A stretch of DNA of 64,000 bases from Clostridia bacterium (GCA_002919235.1 PKEX01000011.1:62001-126000); one strand, 5' to 3'; positions 1 through 7,754 are shown, counted from the first letter of the stretch. Made by a program: numbers and translations. The notes: generated by a model not told the origin, from the letters alone.

Positions 1-1
1 G

Positions 2-250
2 GAGGAGAACCAGATGAAGGCGCTGGGCATGGAAGTGCACGGCGTCGGCCTGAACAACCCCAGCTTCGACCGGCTTGCGGAAAGCTGCGGCGTCAAAGGG
101 TTTCGGGTGGAACGGCAGCGGGAGCTGGACCACGTCCTGGGACAGGCCTTCGCCGTGGACGGGCCGGTCCTGGTGGACGTCGTCACCTCGGCGGCCGCGG
201 TCCCGGCGCCCAAGCCCCGGGTGCCTCACGAGGAGCCGGTCTTGGTGTAA
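2..250 (+). CDS. Thiamine-diphosphate enzyme, C-terminal end (partial)
   Basis: Only the last 82 codons lie in the window; the frame is open to the left edge. The fragment NNPSFDRLAESCG followed about 35 residues later by DGPVLVDVV is the usual end of the C-terminal TPP-binding domain in the acetolactate synthase / pyruvate oxidase superfamily: a glutamine/asparagine-rich turn, a helix ending in an 'A/CGxKGFRV' strand, then the last beta strand with VLVDV. The proline-rich tail (PAPKPRVPHEEP) is not conserved. Which member of the family it is (biosynthetic, oxidase, decarboxylase) cannot be decided from this piece. It converges on the SprT-like gene, with only about 10 bases between the stops. 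Confidence 0.7.
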   Translation, partial: EENQMKALGMEVHGVGLNNPSFDRLAESCGVKGFRVERQRELDHVLGQAFAVDGPVLVDVVTSAAAVPAPKPRVPHEEPVLV

Positions 251-259
251 CCGGCGCGG

Positions 260-769
260 CTACGGCTCCAGCCTGCGCTCGACCAGCCGGCCTGACACCG
301 GCCCGCAGTGCGTGCAGTAGTGCCGGCGGCCGCCGTAGGCCAGGCGGCGGGAGTAGGCATAGCTCCTGCGGCACGAAAGGCAGGTGTAGGACCACACCGC
401 CCGCTTGGGGAGCGCCCGCTCACGGGCGTAGCGCTGCACCCGGCCCCCCAGCGCCCGGATCCGCTCCATCCACCGATAAAACTCGGGGCCGTGCCCGGGG
501 ACGATCAGGTGGATCATTTCGTGCAGGAGAGTGGCTTCCACGTCCTGGGGAAAGCGGGCGTGATAGTGGGTAGAGAGCCGGATGATCCGCTGTTGGGGAT
601 AGCACAGCCCCGCCGAGGCCGTGGCCCGGTCCGACCACTCGACCCGCACCGCCTCCGGCGGCGGCAGGAGCGGTTCACCCGCCGGCCCCCGGAAGTACTT
701 GAGGCGAAGGGCCGCGTAGAGGTCCCGGAGCGCCTGCTCGGAGCAGGGCAGGTCAGTGCGCTTTGTCAA
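260..769 (-). CDS. SprT-like zinc metalloprotease family protein
   Basis: 169 residues. The zinc-protease signature HEMIH is at about residues 83-87 with a third histidine about six residues later in GHGPEF, the SprT/Spartan arrangement. A C-terminal zinc ribbon follows, with CLSC near residue 130 and CTHC near 152, as in bacterial SprT proteins. In eukaryotes the family cleaves DNA-protein crosslinks; the role of bacterial SprT homologues is poorly defined, so no substrate is assigned. The start is a TTG overlapping the last 17 bases of nagA, which suggests translational coupling. No better in-frame start is visible. Sure of the family, not of the function. Confidence 0.85.
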   Translation of the reverse strand: MTKRTDLPCSEQALRDLYAALRLKYFRGPAGEPLLPPPEAVRVEWSDRATASAGLCYPQQRIIRLSTHYHARFPQDVEATLLHEMIHLIVPGHGPEFYRWMERIRALGGRVQRYARERALPKRAVWSYTCLSCRRSYAYSRRLAYGGRRHYCTHCGPVSGRLVERRLEP

Positions 770-2015
770 AGACGGCCCGCCCCTTTACAAACGTCGCCAC
801 GCATTGAAAGTCGTGATCCAAGATCGCGACGTCGGCGTCCTTTCCGACCCGGAGCGACCCCTTGCGGCCGGCCAGCCCCACGGCGCGGGCCGGCGTCAAG
901 GCGGCCATCGCCGCCGCTTCGTGCACCGGAACCCCCACTTCCCGCACCACGTACGCCACCGCCCGGTCCATGGTGAGGGCACTGCCCGCCAGCGTGCCGT
1001 CGGCAAGGCGGCACGCCCCGCCTTTGAGCGTCACCTTGCGGCCGCCCAGCTCGTACTCGCCTTCGGGCATCCCGGCGGCCGCCACCGCGTCGGTGACCAG
1101 GCAGATCCCCCCCGCTCCTTTGAGCCGCCAGAGAGCGTGGATCACCCGGGGGTGGACGTGAACGCCGTCGGCGATCACCTCGCAGGTGACCTCGGGGCCC
1201 GAAAGCAGCGCCGCCCCGGCAGCGCCCGGCTCCCGGTGGTGCAGCGGGCTCATGGCGTTGAACGTATGGGTGACGTGCCTGACGCCCTTTTCCATCGCGG
1301 CCAGGGCTTGCTCGAAGCGGGCGTCGGTGTGGCCCATGGCTACGGTCACGCCGCGGCGGGTCAGGAAGTCGATGGCCTCTTCCGCTCCCGGCAGCTCCGG
1401 AGCGAGGGTCGCGAGGAGAAAACCGTCCCCTGCTGCGCCCGCGATCTCCGCCAGCTCCTCCAGGTCCGGCGGGCGCAGGTGGGCCCGGTCCTGGGCCCCG
1501 GCCCGGGCCGGGTTGACGTACGGGCCTTCCAGGTGCACACCGGCGATGCGGGCCCCCTGCCACGCCTCGCCCCGGGAGAGCGCCATCGCGTCCCGCACCG
1601 CCCGGACGGCGGCCAGCACCCGCCGGTGCTCCTGGCTGGTGGTGGTGGCCACGAGATGGGCGGTCCCGTGGGCCGCGTGCACCTCTGCGATGCGCTGGAG
1701 CGCGGCCGCCGTCCCGTGCATGGTGTCCGCCCCGCCGCCCCCGTGGACGTGCAGGTCAAAGAAGCCGGGAAAGACCCAGTGCCCGCGGGCGTCGTACCTG
1801 CGGCACTGGCGCGCGGCCAGGGTGGGCCCGCCGGGAAGGGTGAGGTACGGGGGAACCAGGTCCGCCGGCCCGGCGTACGCGATGCGGCCGCCCGCCAGCA
1901 GCAGGGCGCCGTCTTCCAGCGTCCCGTCCTCGAGCACCAGCGTTCCCCCTTCGATCAGCACCGGGGGATGCGCCGGGGGCTCTCGCTCGCCTCTTCCTCC
2001 GGTCACCGGCATCAT
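753..2015 (-). CDS. nagA: N-acetylglucosamine-6-phosphate deacetylase
   Basis: About 420 residues, normal for NagA. It removes acetate from GlcNAc-6-phosphate, giving glucosamine-6-phosphate in amino-sugar and cell-wall recycling. Amidohydrolase landmarks are in order: the metal motif DLHVHG near residue 87, HLEGPYVNP near 161, GHTDA near 230, THTFNAMSP near 245, and the catalytic-aspartate segment LVTDAV near 305. Two adjacent ATGs occur at the start, and a GAGGTGG ribosome-binding site favours the second. The gene is downstream of aroE with a 38-base gap and overlaps the SprT-like gene. No nagB or PTS gene is nearby, so amino-sugar use is not organised as a local operon here. Confidence 0.93.
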   Translation of the reverse strand: MMPVTGGRGEREPPAHPPVLIEGGTLVLEDGTLEDGALLLAGGRIAYAGPADLVPPYLTLPGGPTLAARQCRRYDARGHWVFPGFFDLHVHGGGGADTMHGTAAALQRIAEVHAAHGTAHLVATTTSQEHRRVLAAVRAVRDAMALSRGEAWQGARIAGVHLEGPYVNPARAGAQDRAHLRPPDLEELAEIAGAAGDGFLLATLAPELPGAEEAIDFLTRRGVTVAMGHTDARFEQALAAMEKGVRHVTHTFNAMSPLHHREPGAAGAALLSGPEVTCEVIADGVHVHPRVIHALWRLKGAGGICLVTDAVAAAGMPEGEYELGGRKVTLKGGACRLADGTLAGSALTMDRAVAYVVREVGVPVHEAAAMAALTPARAVGLAGRKGSLRVGKDADVAILDHDFQCVATFVKGRAVFDKAH

Positions 2016-2053
2016 CCCACCTCGATCCGGGCCGCACGCAAAGACCCGTGCCT

Positions 2054-2932
2054 TCAGCCGCCGGCGGCCAGGCGCTCCCGGAGCACCGCCAGCATCAGCT
2101 CCTCCGGCGCCGCGCGGCCGGTGAAGAGTTCAAACGCGATCGCGCCCTGGTAGGCCAGCATCCCCTCGCCGGTGAGCACCCGAAGGCCCCGGGCTTTCGC
2201 CGCCCTCAGCAGCGCCGTCTCACGGGGCCGGTAGACGATGTCGCACACCAGGGCGCCGTCCCTCAAGCGCTCCACGGGGATCAGCGGCTCCTCCTGGTGG
2301 CGGGGGTACATCCCCACCGTCGTCGTGTGGACGACGATCTCGGCCCCGGCCAGCGCCTCCTCAAAACGAGGGTCGCCGGGCGCGAGCGGCACCGCCCGGG
2401 CGGGCGCCCGCTCCCGCACCCTGGCGGCCAGGGCTTCCGCCTTGCTCACCGTCCGGTTGGCGATGGTGATGGCCCCGGCCCCGTGCAGCGCGAGGCTGCA
2501 GGCGATGGCCTGGGCTGCGCCGCCCGCCCCGAGGATCAGGACCCGGGCGCCCTTGGGATCCACCTGCGCCTCCCGCGCCAAGCTCCGGAGAAAGCCGCGG
2601 CCGTCGGTGTTGTAGCCCACCAGGCGCCCGTCCCGGTGGACCACCGTGTTGACGGCCCCGATGAGCCGGGCCTCTTCGTCCACGGCGTCCAGGTGTTCCA
2701 TGACTGCCACCTTGTGGGGCACGGTCACGTTCACCCCGGCAAGGCCCAGGGCTCGCACGGCCCGGACGGCCTCGCCCAGCTGCTCCGGCTTCACGTGAAA
2801 GGGGACGTACACCCAGTCCATGCCCAGGCGGCGAAAGGCAGCGTTGTGCATGGCGGGCGAGAGCGAGTGCTCGACGGGATCGCCGAACACCCCGGCCACC
2901 TTGGTCTTTCCGGTGATTTCCACGGCGTTCAT
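2054..2932 (-). CDS. aroE: Shikimate dehydrogenase
   Basis: Reduces 3-dehydroshikimate to shikimate with NADPH in aromatic amino acid synthesis. Visible landmarks are the substrate loop SLSPAMHN near the N-terminus, NVTVPHK with the catalytic lysine, GAVNTV, the conserved aspartate in GYNTDGRGF, and the nucleotide-binding loop GAGGAAQA. The ATG at 2932 is chosen because GGAG lies five bases upstream; an in-frame TTG nine codons earlier has no ribosome-binding site. It lies immediately downstream of rplI with a 43-base gap. In Bacillus the replicative helicase gene follows rplI, so this is a local rearrangement. Confidence 0.93.
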   Translation of the reverse strand: MNAVEITGKTKVAGVFGDPVEHSLSPAMHNAAFRRLGMDWVYVPFHVKPEQLGEAVRAVRALGLAGVNVTVPHKVAVMEHLDAVDEEARLIGAVNTVVHRDGRLVGYNTDGRGFLRSLAREAQVDPKGARVLILGAGGAAQAIACSLALHGAGAITIANRTVSKAEALAARVRERAPARAVPLAPGDPRFEEALAGAEIVVHTTTVGMYPRHQEEPLIPVERLRDGALVCDIVYRPRETALLRAAKARGLRVLTGEGMLAYQGAIAFELFTGRAAPEELMLAVLRERLAAGG

Positions 2933-2975
2933 CCGGTCTCCATCCGCCTTGCCCGTCAAGGCGCCCTCCGCAGGC

Positions 2976-3437
2976 TCAAGCTCCTGCGTCGCCGGCTTCG
3001 ACCACCTGGACCGTGAGGACGGCTTCCACCTGCGGGTGGACCCGCACCGGCACCCGGTAGGTGCCCAGCGCCTTGATGGGCTCGTCCAGCTGGATCTTGC
3101 GCTTGTCCAGCTGCACCCCGGTCTTGGCCTTCACCGCGGCGGCGATGTCCTGTGCGGTCACCGAGCCGAAGAGGCGGCCGGCGCCGCCGGTCTTGCCCGC
3201 GACGGCGATGGGGGCCTTCTCCAGCTCGGCCGCGACTCTCTTGGCCTCCTCCAGCTCCCGCTGGGCCTTCGCGGCGGCCTGGGACTGCTCGGCTCTCAGG
3301 GCCCTCAGGTTCGACTCGTTCGCCACCTTGGCCAGGCCCCGGGGAATCAGGAAATTGCGCGCGTACCCTTCCGCGACCTCGACGAGATCCCCCTTCTTGC
3401 CCAGCGCCTTGACGTCGGCCTGCAAGATGACTTTCAC
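2976..3437 (-). CDS. rplI: 50S ribosomal protein L9
   Basis: 153 residues, close to the usual 148-150. The N-terminal domain MKVILQADVKALGKKGD and the following GYARNFLIPRGLA are the L9 signature that binds 23S rRNA. A long Ala/Glu/Arg helix (about residues 45-75) joins it to the C-terminal domain containing GRLFGSVT. The start is a GTG preceded by a G-rich ribosome-binding site. It follows the yybS-like gene by 24 bases, in the order MazG-like, yybS, rplI. Confidence 0.97.
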   Translation of the reverse strand: MKVILQADVKALGKKGDLVEVAEGYARNFLIPRGLAKVANESNLRALRAEQSQAAAKAQRELEEAKRVAAELEKAPIAVAGKTGGAGRLFGSVTAQDIAAAVKAKTGVQLDKRKIQLDEPIKALGTYRVPVRVHPQVEAVLTVQVVEAGDAGA

Positions 3438-3461
3438 GTCAAGCCCCCCTTAACAGCAGGT

Positions 3462-4397
3462 TCACGCGACCTCCCGCAGCTTCCGCATGTCGATCCACGC
3501 GTCGAGAACTCCTATGCCGATAAAGAAGATCATCGCGACGGGCCGCAGCAGCGGGTGGAGGTAGATGACGGCCAGCAGCAGCAGCCGCAGGGCTTTCGTC
3601 AGCCGGAGCCGCTCGAGGAAGTGCCACGCGACCGCGACGCCTTGGACGGCGACGAACACTCCCAGCACCAGGGTGACGTTGATGATCGCGGTCCCCAAGC
3701 TCCCGGCGAGCCGGTCCCCGAGGAAGAGCTCCAGCACGAACCCGGCGGCGAAAACGGCCGCCGCGGCCCGGGGAAAGCGCCAGCGGGCGAACGGGGGCAG
3801 CGGCGGCACCGCGTCCTGCCCGCCGGGCAGCTTCTGCACCAGCCAGCGGGCGAGGGCGTAGTCCAGCACCGCGAGGCCCGCGGAACTCACCACCACGCTG
3901 GCCGGGAGCGTCGCCCGCATGGCGGCGATCAGCCACTCCAGCGCCGCCTCCTGGGCGGCTGCGTCGCCCCCCGCGGCGCTCTTCACCATCTCCCGCCAGA
4001 ACTCGCCCATGGCGTCGACCAGGCTCATCCCGGTCACTCGCTGGAAGTAGTAGAGCAGCAGCGCGGTGGTGACCATGACCACCGCCGCACCCACCGCCAG
4101 CGTCCGCTTGACGCCGAAGGACTCCCGCAGCGCCTCCCCCAAGGCGACGCCCAGGGCCAGCGTCAGGAGGACTTGCGCCGCGAGCAGCGGGCTGCGCCCG
4201 ATGAAGGTGACCAAAGCACCGGCGAGGACGGCGGTGAGGATGCCCCCGGCGATCCCGTGGCGCAGGACCAGCGCGGCCAGGGGAGCCGGGGCGAAGAGGA
4301 GCCCTCCGGGAAAGAGCGACAAGAGCACTGTCGCGCCGCCCAGGATGGCCTGTTCTCCGGGCATCCGTTCCCCCGTCCCGGCGGGCTTTTCCATCAT
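3462..4397 (-). CDS. YybS-family (DUF2232) integral membrane protein
   Basis: 311 residues, mostly hydrophobic, with about eight likely membrane segments; the longest hydrophilic stretch (about residues 125-165) separates two halves. Position just upstream of rplI and the general pattern match the YybS/DUF2232 family of Bacillota, whose function is unknown. In Bacillus gdpP (yybT) lies between yybS and rplI; here it is absent and the two genes are 24 bases apart. It starts nine bases after the MazG-like stop, so the two are probably cotranscribed. Confidence 0.8.
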   Translation of the reverse strand: MMEKPAGTGERMPGEQAILGGATVLLSLFPGGLLFAPAPLAALVLRHGIAGGILTAVLAGALVTFIGRSPLLAAQVLLTLALGVALGEALRESFGVKRTLAVGAAVVMVTTALLLYYFQRVTGMSLVDAMGEFWREMVKSAAGGDAAAQEAALEWLIAAMRATLPASVVVSSAGLAVLDYALARWLVQKLPGGQDAVPPLPPFARWRFPRAAAAVFAAGFVLELFLGDRLAGSLGTAIINVTLVLGVFVAVQGVAVAWHFLERLRLTKALRLLLLAVIYLHPLLRPVAMIFFIGIGVLDAWIDMRKLREVA

Positions 4398-4406
4398 TTC
4401 AGCGCC

Positions 4407-4721
4407 TCACCCCTCGCGGGATTTCAAGTGCCTTGCCAGCGCGGAGAAATCGCCGTACCACTCTTCGAAGTCGTGGGGCTGTTCGGCGTTGGTCCGCACG
4501 ATGTGCCGCACTTTCATCTCGAGCCTGGCAAAGTCTATGCCCAAGCGCCGGCCCAGGATGTAGGCGGCCACGATGATGTTGGCCAGCTGGTCTTGGACCG
4601 CTTCGTCCCGGCCCTCCCGCATGGCCCGGTAGAGGCCGGCGACGCCGCCCAAGAGCTCCGTCTTGAGCCACTCGACACTCTTGAGATCACGGGCGATATC
4701 CACTTCGGCGCGGGGTTTCAT
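4407..4721 (-). CDS. MazG-like family protein
   Basis: 104 residues, almost all predicted helix. The segment VEWLKTELLGGVAGLYRAM followed by QDQLANIIVAAYILGRRLGI resembles small MazG-like proteins found in this position in Bacillota ribosomal clusters. The canonical EExxE and D metal-binding set of active MazG pyrophosphatases is not clearly present, so enzymatic activity is doubtful. The ATG at 4721 is chosen because AGGAGG is eight bases upstream; the open frame continues further 5' without a better start. Upstream lies a perfect 16-bp inverted repeat (4748-4812) that may control it and the genes behind it. Confidence 0.7.
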   Translation of the reverse strand: MKPRAEVDIARDLKSVEWLKTELLGGVAGLYRAMREGRDEAVQDQLANIIVAAYILGRRLGIDFARLEMKVRHIVRTNAEQPHDFEEWYGDFSALARHLKSREG

Positions 4722-4747
4722 GGCCAACCTCCTATGCGAAAAGAGAT

Positions 4748-4812
4748 GAGGGGGTCCTTTTGGAAGCTCGCCGCCCCGCGCCCACGAAACCGCCTGCCAA
4801 AAGGACCCCCTC
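4748..4812 (-). promoter_or_regulatory. Perfect 16-bp inverted repeat in the leader of the MazG-like/yybS/rplI genes
   Basis: The arms 4748-4763 and 4797-4812 are perfectly complementary over 16 bases and are separated by 33 bases. On the minus strand the hairpin ends 27 bases before the MazG-like ATG and is followed within a few bases by CTCTTTT. It could be a terminator for the GH4 gene read through by design, or an attenuator in the leader of the downstream genes. The flanking 4813-4943 contains several shorter hairpins, so a structured leader RNA is plausible. No known riboswitch consensus was recognised. Confidence 0.55.
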
Positions 4813-4943
4813 CGGCTGAAGCCGCCCAAAGCGCGGCACTACGTTCGCCGGACCGGAAACCTTATCCTTCCCTCCGCCCGGACTCGACCCCGGCCCCGCC
4901 GCCGGGAGCCGGCATCCCCGCCGGCAGCGGGAACCCGCAGCCG

Positions 4944-6329
4944 TCAAAAGCCGGGCAAGAGATCCTTCTGGGCGTCGATCAGCTCATTGGTCATCTGCCG
5001 GATCTCCTCGGGAGAGCAGACGGCAGCGGTGAGCGGGTCGAGCATCAAGGCGTGCGCCGCCGCCTCGCGGCTCTTCTCCAGCGCGGCGATCACCGCGAGC
5101 TCGATCATGGCCATGTTGCTGCGGCAGATGGCCGCCATCTGCGGCGGGAGCGGGCCGAACCGGCAGGGGTTGAACCCGTTGCGGTCCACCATCACCGCCA
5201 CCTCGACGCACTGCCCCTGGGGCAGGTTGTCGATGAGGCCGTGGTTGATCACGTTGCCGTGCAGCACGAAGGGCTTGCCCGTCTGATGCGCCTCGATGAT
5301 CCAGCTCGCGTACTCCCAGCTGCGGGTGGTACGGATCTCCCGCTCGCCGGAGATGGCCTGCTTGCGCTCTTCATCGCGCGCCTTGCGCCACTTCGGCCAG
5401 TTGTTGGCGTAAAACCCGCTCTCTCCCCGGTAGCCGCTGCGGGTGTACTTCTCCAGGAGGTCTTTGCGCTTGCGGTAGTACGGCAGGTACTCGGACAGAT
5501 GGCCGCTGGACTCGGTGACAAACGCGCCGAAGTGAAGCATCACGTCGCAGCGGACCGGATCACCCTGGTAGAATTCGCTGTTGGGATCCCTGGCCTTCTC
5601 GAAAAGGATGGGATAGAGGTCCCGGCCCTCGTGGGTCAACTCCGTGAACCAGGCCAGGTGGTTGATGCCCGCGCACTTCCACTGCATTTCGGAGTACGGC
5701 ACTTCGGCGTGCTTGGCCAGCAGGTGGCTGGTGGCCTGGACGCTGTGGCACAGGCCGATGACCTGCATCGAGCTGGTGAGCGACGCCGCAAGGCACATCA
5801 TCCCCATGGGATTCGTGTAGTTGAGGACCAGAGCTTTGGGGCAGAGCTCCTCGGCGTCTTTCAGCACGTCGACCCAAACGGGGATGGTCCGCAAGCCTTT
5901 CATCAGCCCGCCGGGACCGACGGTGTCGCCGATGCACTGGTCCACCCCGTACTTCAAGGGGATTTCGTAGTCGTACCGCACCGCTTCGATCCCCGACACC
6001 TCGATGCAGTTCACGATGTAGTCGGCGCCGGGAAGAGCTTGCCGGCGGTCGGTGGTCGCGGTGACGGTCCACGACCCTCGTTTCCCCATGATGTCGACGA
6101 TCTTTTCAATCAGCTGGTGAGCCAGTTCCAGCCGCTCGGTGTCGATGTCGACGAGAGCAAGCTCCCCCCCGTCCAAGGCGGGGATGTTGAGGATGTCCGT
6201 CATCAAAGGTTCCGTGAAGCCGCTGCCCGCTCCGAGCATCACCACCTTGATGCGGCGTCCCTTCTGCGCCCCTTGAAGAAGCGCGGCTTCCTTGGTGTGC
6301 GCGTAGTGGCCCTGCGTTGCTTCAGACAC
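4944..6329 (-). CDS. Glycoside hydrolase family 4, probable alpha-galactosidase
   Basis: 461 residues. GH4 enzymes hydrolyse glycosides by an NAD+- and Mn2+-dependent redox mechanism. The Rossmann loop GAGSGFTEPL is near residue 33, NYTNPM near 172, and the metal-binding tetrad CHSV near 196 with INHLAWF about 25 residues later. In GH4, CHSV is the subgroup signature reported for alpha-galactosidases such as MelA, while CHEV and CHGx mark glucosidases and glucuronidases; the substrate call rests on that motif only. The GTG start has GAGGAGG in front. The gene sits between rpsR and the MazG-like gene, an unusual place for a sugar hydrolase. Confidence 0.88.
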   Translation of the reverse strand: MSEATQGHYAHTKEAALLQGAQKGRRIKVVMLGAGSGFTEPLMTDILNIPALDGGELALVDIDTERLELAHQLIEKIVDIMGKRGSWTVTATTDRRQALPGADYIVNCIEVSGIEAVRYDYEIPLKYGVDQCIGDTVGPGGLMKGLRTIPVWVDVLKDAEELCPKALVLNYTNPMGMMCLAASLTSSMQVIGLCHSVQATSHLLAKHAEVPYSEMQWKCAGINHLAWFTELTHEGRDLYPILFEKARDPNSEFYQGDPVRCDVMLHFGAFVTESSGHLSEYLPYYRKRKDLLEKYTRSGYRGESGFYANNWPKWRKARDEERKQAISGEREIRTTRSWEYASWIIEAHQTGKPFVLHGNVINHGLIDNLPQGQCVEVAVMVDRNGFNPCRFGPLPPQMAAICRSNMAMIELAVIAALEKSREAAAHALMLDPLTAAVCSPEEIRQMTNELIDAQKDLLPGF

Positions 6330-6431
6330 GTTGCCGCCTCCTCACAACCGTCAGCTGCCGCTGCGTGGCGTCTTGGGATCGCGTCTCTACTTCTCCCGGC
6401 GGAGGCGATTCCCTCTCCCGCAGGTCAACCC

Positions 6432-6476
6432 GGGCAAACGAAAAGGCGGCCCGCCGCGGAAAGCGACCGGCCGCCT
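6432..6476 (-). terminator. Rho-independent terminator after rpsR
   Basis: On the minus strand AGGCGGCC (6476-6469) pairs perfectly with GGCCGCCT (6451-6444) around a 17-base loop and is followed by TTTTCGTTT. It lies 25 bases downstream of the rpsR stop and separates the rpsF-ssb-rpsR unit from the GH4 gene. Confidence 0.7.
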
Positions 6477-6500
6477 CGGGGACTCCGAACCAGACGGGAG

Positions 6501-6725
6501 TCAGTCTTGCGTGTACGGGAGCAGGGCCATCTGCCGCGCCCGCTTGATGGCGCGGGTGAGCTGCCGCTGGTGCCGGGCGCAGTTGCCCGAGATGCGGCGG
6601 GGGATGATCTTGGCCCGCTCCGTCAGGTAACGGCGAAGGCGCGCGACGTCCTTGTAGTCGACGTACTCGATCTTGTCGACGCAGAACGAGCAGACTTTGC
6701 GCCTTTTGCGCCGATCTCTCGCCAC
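6501..6725 (-). CDS. rpsR: 30S ribosomal protein S18
   Basis: 74 residues, the normal size. The N-terminal basic stretch is followed by CSFC (residues 12-15) and, later, [10 protein letters not shown]. The cysteines make this the zinc-binding (C+) form of S18. The body [14 protein letters not shown] and KIIPRRISG is the family core that pairs with S6 in the 30S platform. Third gene of rpsF-ssb-rpsR, 15 bases after ssb; a strong terminator follows. Confidence 0.97.
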   Translation of the reverse strand: MARDRRKRRKVCSFCVDKIEYVDYKDVARLRRYLTERAKIIPRRISGNCARHQRQLTRAIKRARQMALLPYTQD

Positions 6726-6740
6726 TTCGGTGATACCTCC

Positions 6741-7166
6741 TTAGAAGGGGACGTCGTCCGGATTGAAATCGTCAAGCGGCGGCTCGTCGAACGGCCCCGC
6801 GGCGTCGTATCCCGCCGCGGCGCCCGCCGGGCCGGGACCGCTCCCCTCCCGGGGCCGGTCCAGGAACTGGACGTTGTCGGCGACGACCTCCGCCTGGCGC
6901 CGGCGCTGGCCTTCGTACTCGTACTCGCGAACCTGGAGCCTTCCCTCAACGCCCACCAGGCGGCCCTTGGTCAGGTTGTTGGCGCACACCTCGGCCAAGC
7001 GCCGCCAGGTGACGATGTCGATGAAGTCCGTCTCGCGCTCGCCCTGCTGGTTGGTGAAGGGCCTGTCCACGGCGATCCGGAAGTTCGCGACGGCCGTGCC
7101 GTTTTGCGTGTACCGCAGCTGCGGATCGGCCACCAGACGACCGATAAGGATAATCCGGTTGAGCAT
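6741..7166 (-). CDS. ssb: Single-stranded DNA-binding protein
   Basis: 141 residues. The OB fold begins MLNRIILIGRLVADPQLRYT and contains FRIAVDRPFTNQQGE and WRRLAEVCANNLTKG. A short Gly/Pro-rich linker leads to the acidic tip DDFNPDDVPF, the conserved peptide through which SSB recruits replication and repair proteins. Binds ssDNA as a tetramer. Between rpsF and rpsR as in Bacillus, where the three are one transcription unit. Confidence 0.97.
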   Translation of the reverse strand: MLNRIILIGRLVADPQLRYTQNGTAVANFRIAVDRPFTNQQGERETDFIDIVTWRRLAEVCANNLTKGRLVGVEGRLQVREYEYEGQRRRQAEVVADNVQFLDRPREGSGPGPAGAAAGYDAAGPFDEPPLDDFNPDDVPF

Positions 7167-7205
7167 TTGCCCATGCTCCTCTCTCTCGCGAGGATGACGG
7201 GGCCC

Positions 7206-7673
7206 TTACGTCGTCGTCTCCGCTGCCTCAGCCGCTTCCGCTGCCACTGCTTCTCCGGACTCTGCGGCGCCTTCTTGCGCGGCGGGCTCCCCGGAGGGCG
7301 CCTCCTGGGCCTGCTCGGCCGCGTCGGACGACGCGGCCGGCGCTTCCGCCGCCGCTTCAGGCTGCGCCGCGCCCGCCTTCACGAACTCGTCCCGGCGGAC
7401 GACGATGTGGCGGATCAAGTGGTCGGTGATGCGCATGACGCGGTTCAACTCGGCGACCGCTTCGCGGCTGGCCTGAAACGTCATCACCACGTAGTAGCCT
7501 TCCGTGCGCCCTTTGATCTCGTAGGCAAAGCGCCGCTTGCCCCACTTGTCGACCCCGGTCACCTGGCCGCCGTGCTCCGCCAGCAAGGCGGTGAACCGCT
7601 GGATGTAGCTGTCCACGGCATCGTCGGCCACTGCGACGGGGTCGAGGATGAACATCACCTCATACGGCCTCAC
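7206..7673 (-). CDS. rpsF: 30S ribosomal protein S6 with a long acidic C-terminal tail
   Basis: 155 residues against the usual 95-100. The first 100 are a normal S6: MRPYEVMFILDP, then DKWGKRRFAYEIKGRTEGYY, then IRHIVVRRDE. The remaining roughly 50 residues are a low-complexity tail made almost only of Ala, Glu, Gln, Pro, Ser and Gly. S6 tails vary between phyla, and some bacteria add glutamates to the S6 tail, but this length is notable. The ATG follows GGAGGAGGTGAGCC, a very strong ribosome-binding site. Upstream lie a TATAAT promoter and a hairpin leader that may bind the S6:S18 complex. Confidence 0.95.
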   Translation of the reverse strand: MRPYEVMFILDPVAVADDAVDSYIQRFTALLAEHGGQVTGVDKWGKRRFAYEIKGRTEGYYVVMTFQASREAVAELNRVMRITDHLIRHIVVRRDEFVKAGAAQPEAAAEAPAASSDAAEQAQEAPSGEPAAQEGAAESGEAVAAEAAEAAETTT

Positions 7674-7754
7674 TTCAGGCTCACCTCCTCCCTATGGACA
7701 TGACGGCCCCAGGCGCCACCCTGGGGCAGGGATGGACATACGCAAGACATTATA
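7674..7754 (-). promoter_or_regulatory. rpsF promoter and candidate S6:S18-binding leader
   Basis: On the minus strand a perfect TATAAT (7754-7749) lies about 75 bases before the rpsF ATG; the -35 is poor (TTGTTC at 18 bp). The leader contains a hairpin with arms 7727-7720 and 7713-7706 (GCCCCAGG/CCTGGGGC, six-base loop). The trinucleotide CCG (7706-7704) lies at the 3' foot of the stem. A CCG bulge beside a stem is the hallmark of the published S6:S18 autoregulatory mRNA motif; assigning that role here is inference. Confidence 0.5.

Noticed and set aside
2787-2802. parS-like sequence in aroE around TTCACGTGAA
   Set aside because: Only 12 of 16 positions fit and the outer bases differ; weak compared with the two perfect sites.
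2820-7703. A 1,627-codon open frame on the plus strand opposite the rplI-rpsF cluster
   Set aside because: It lies fully antisense to well-identified genes, reads as Arg/Pro/Gly/His/Asp-rich nonsense, and is the expected shadow of GC-rich coding DNA.
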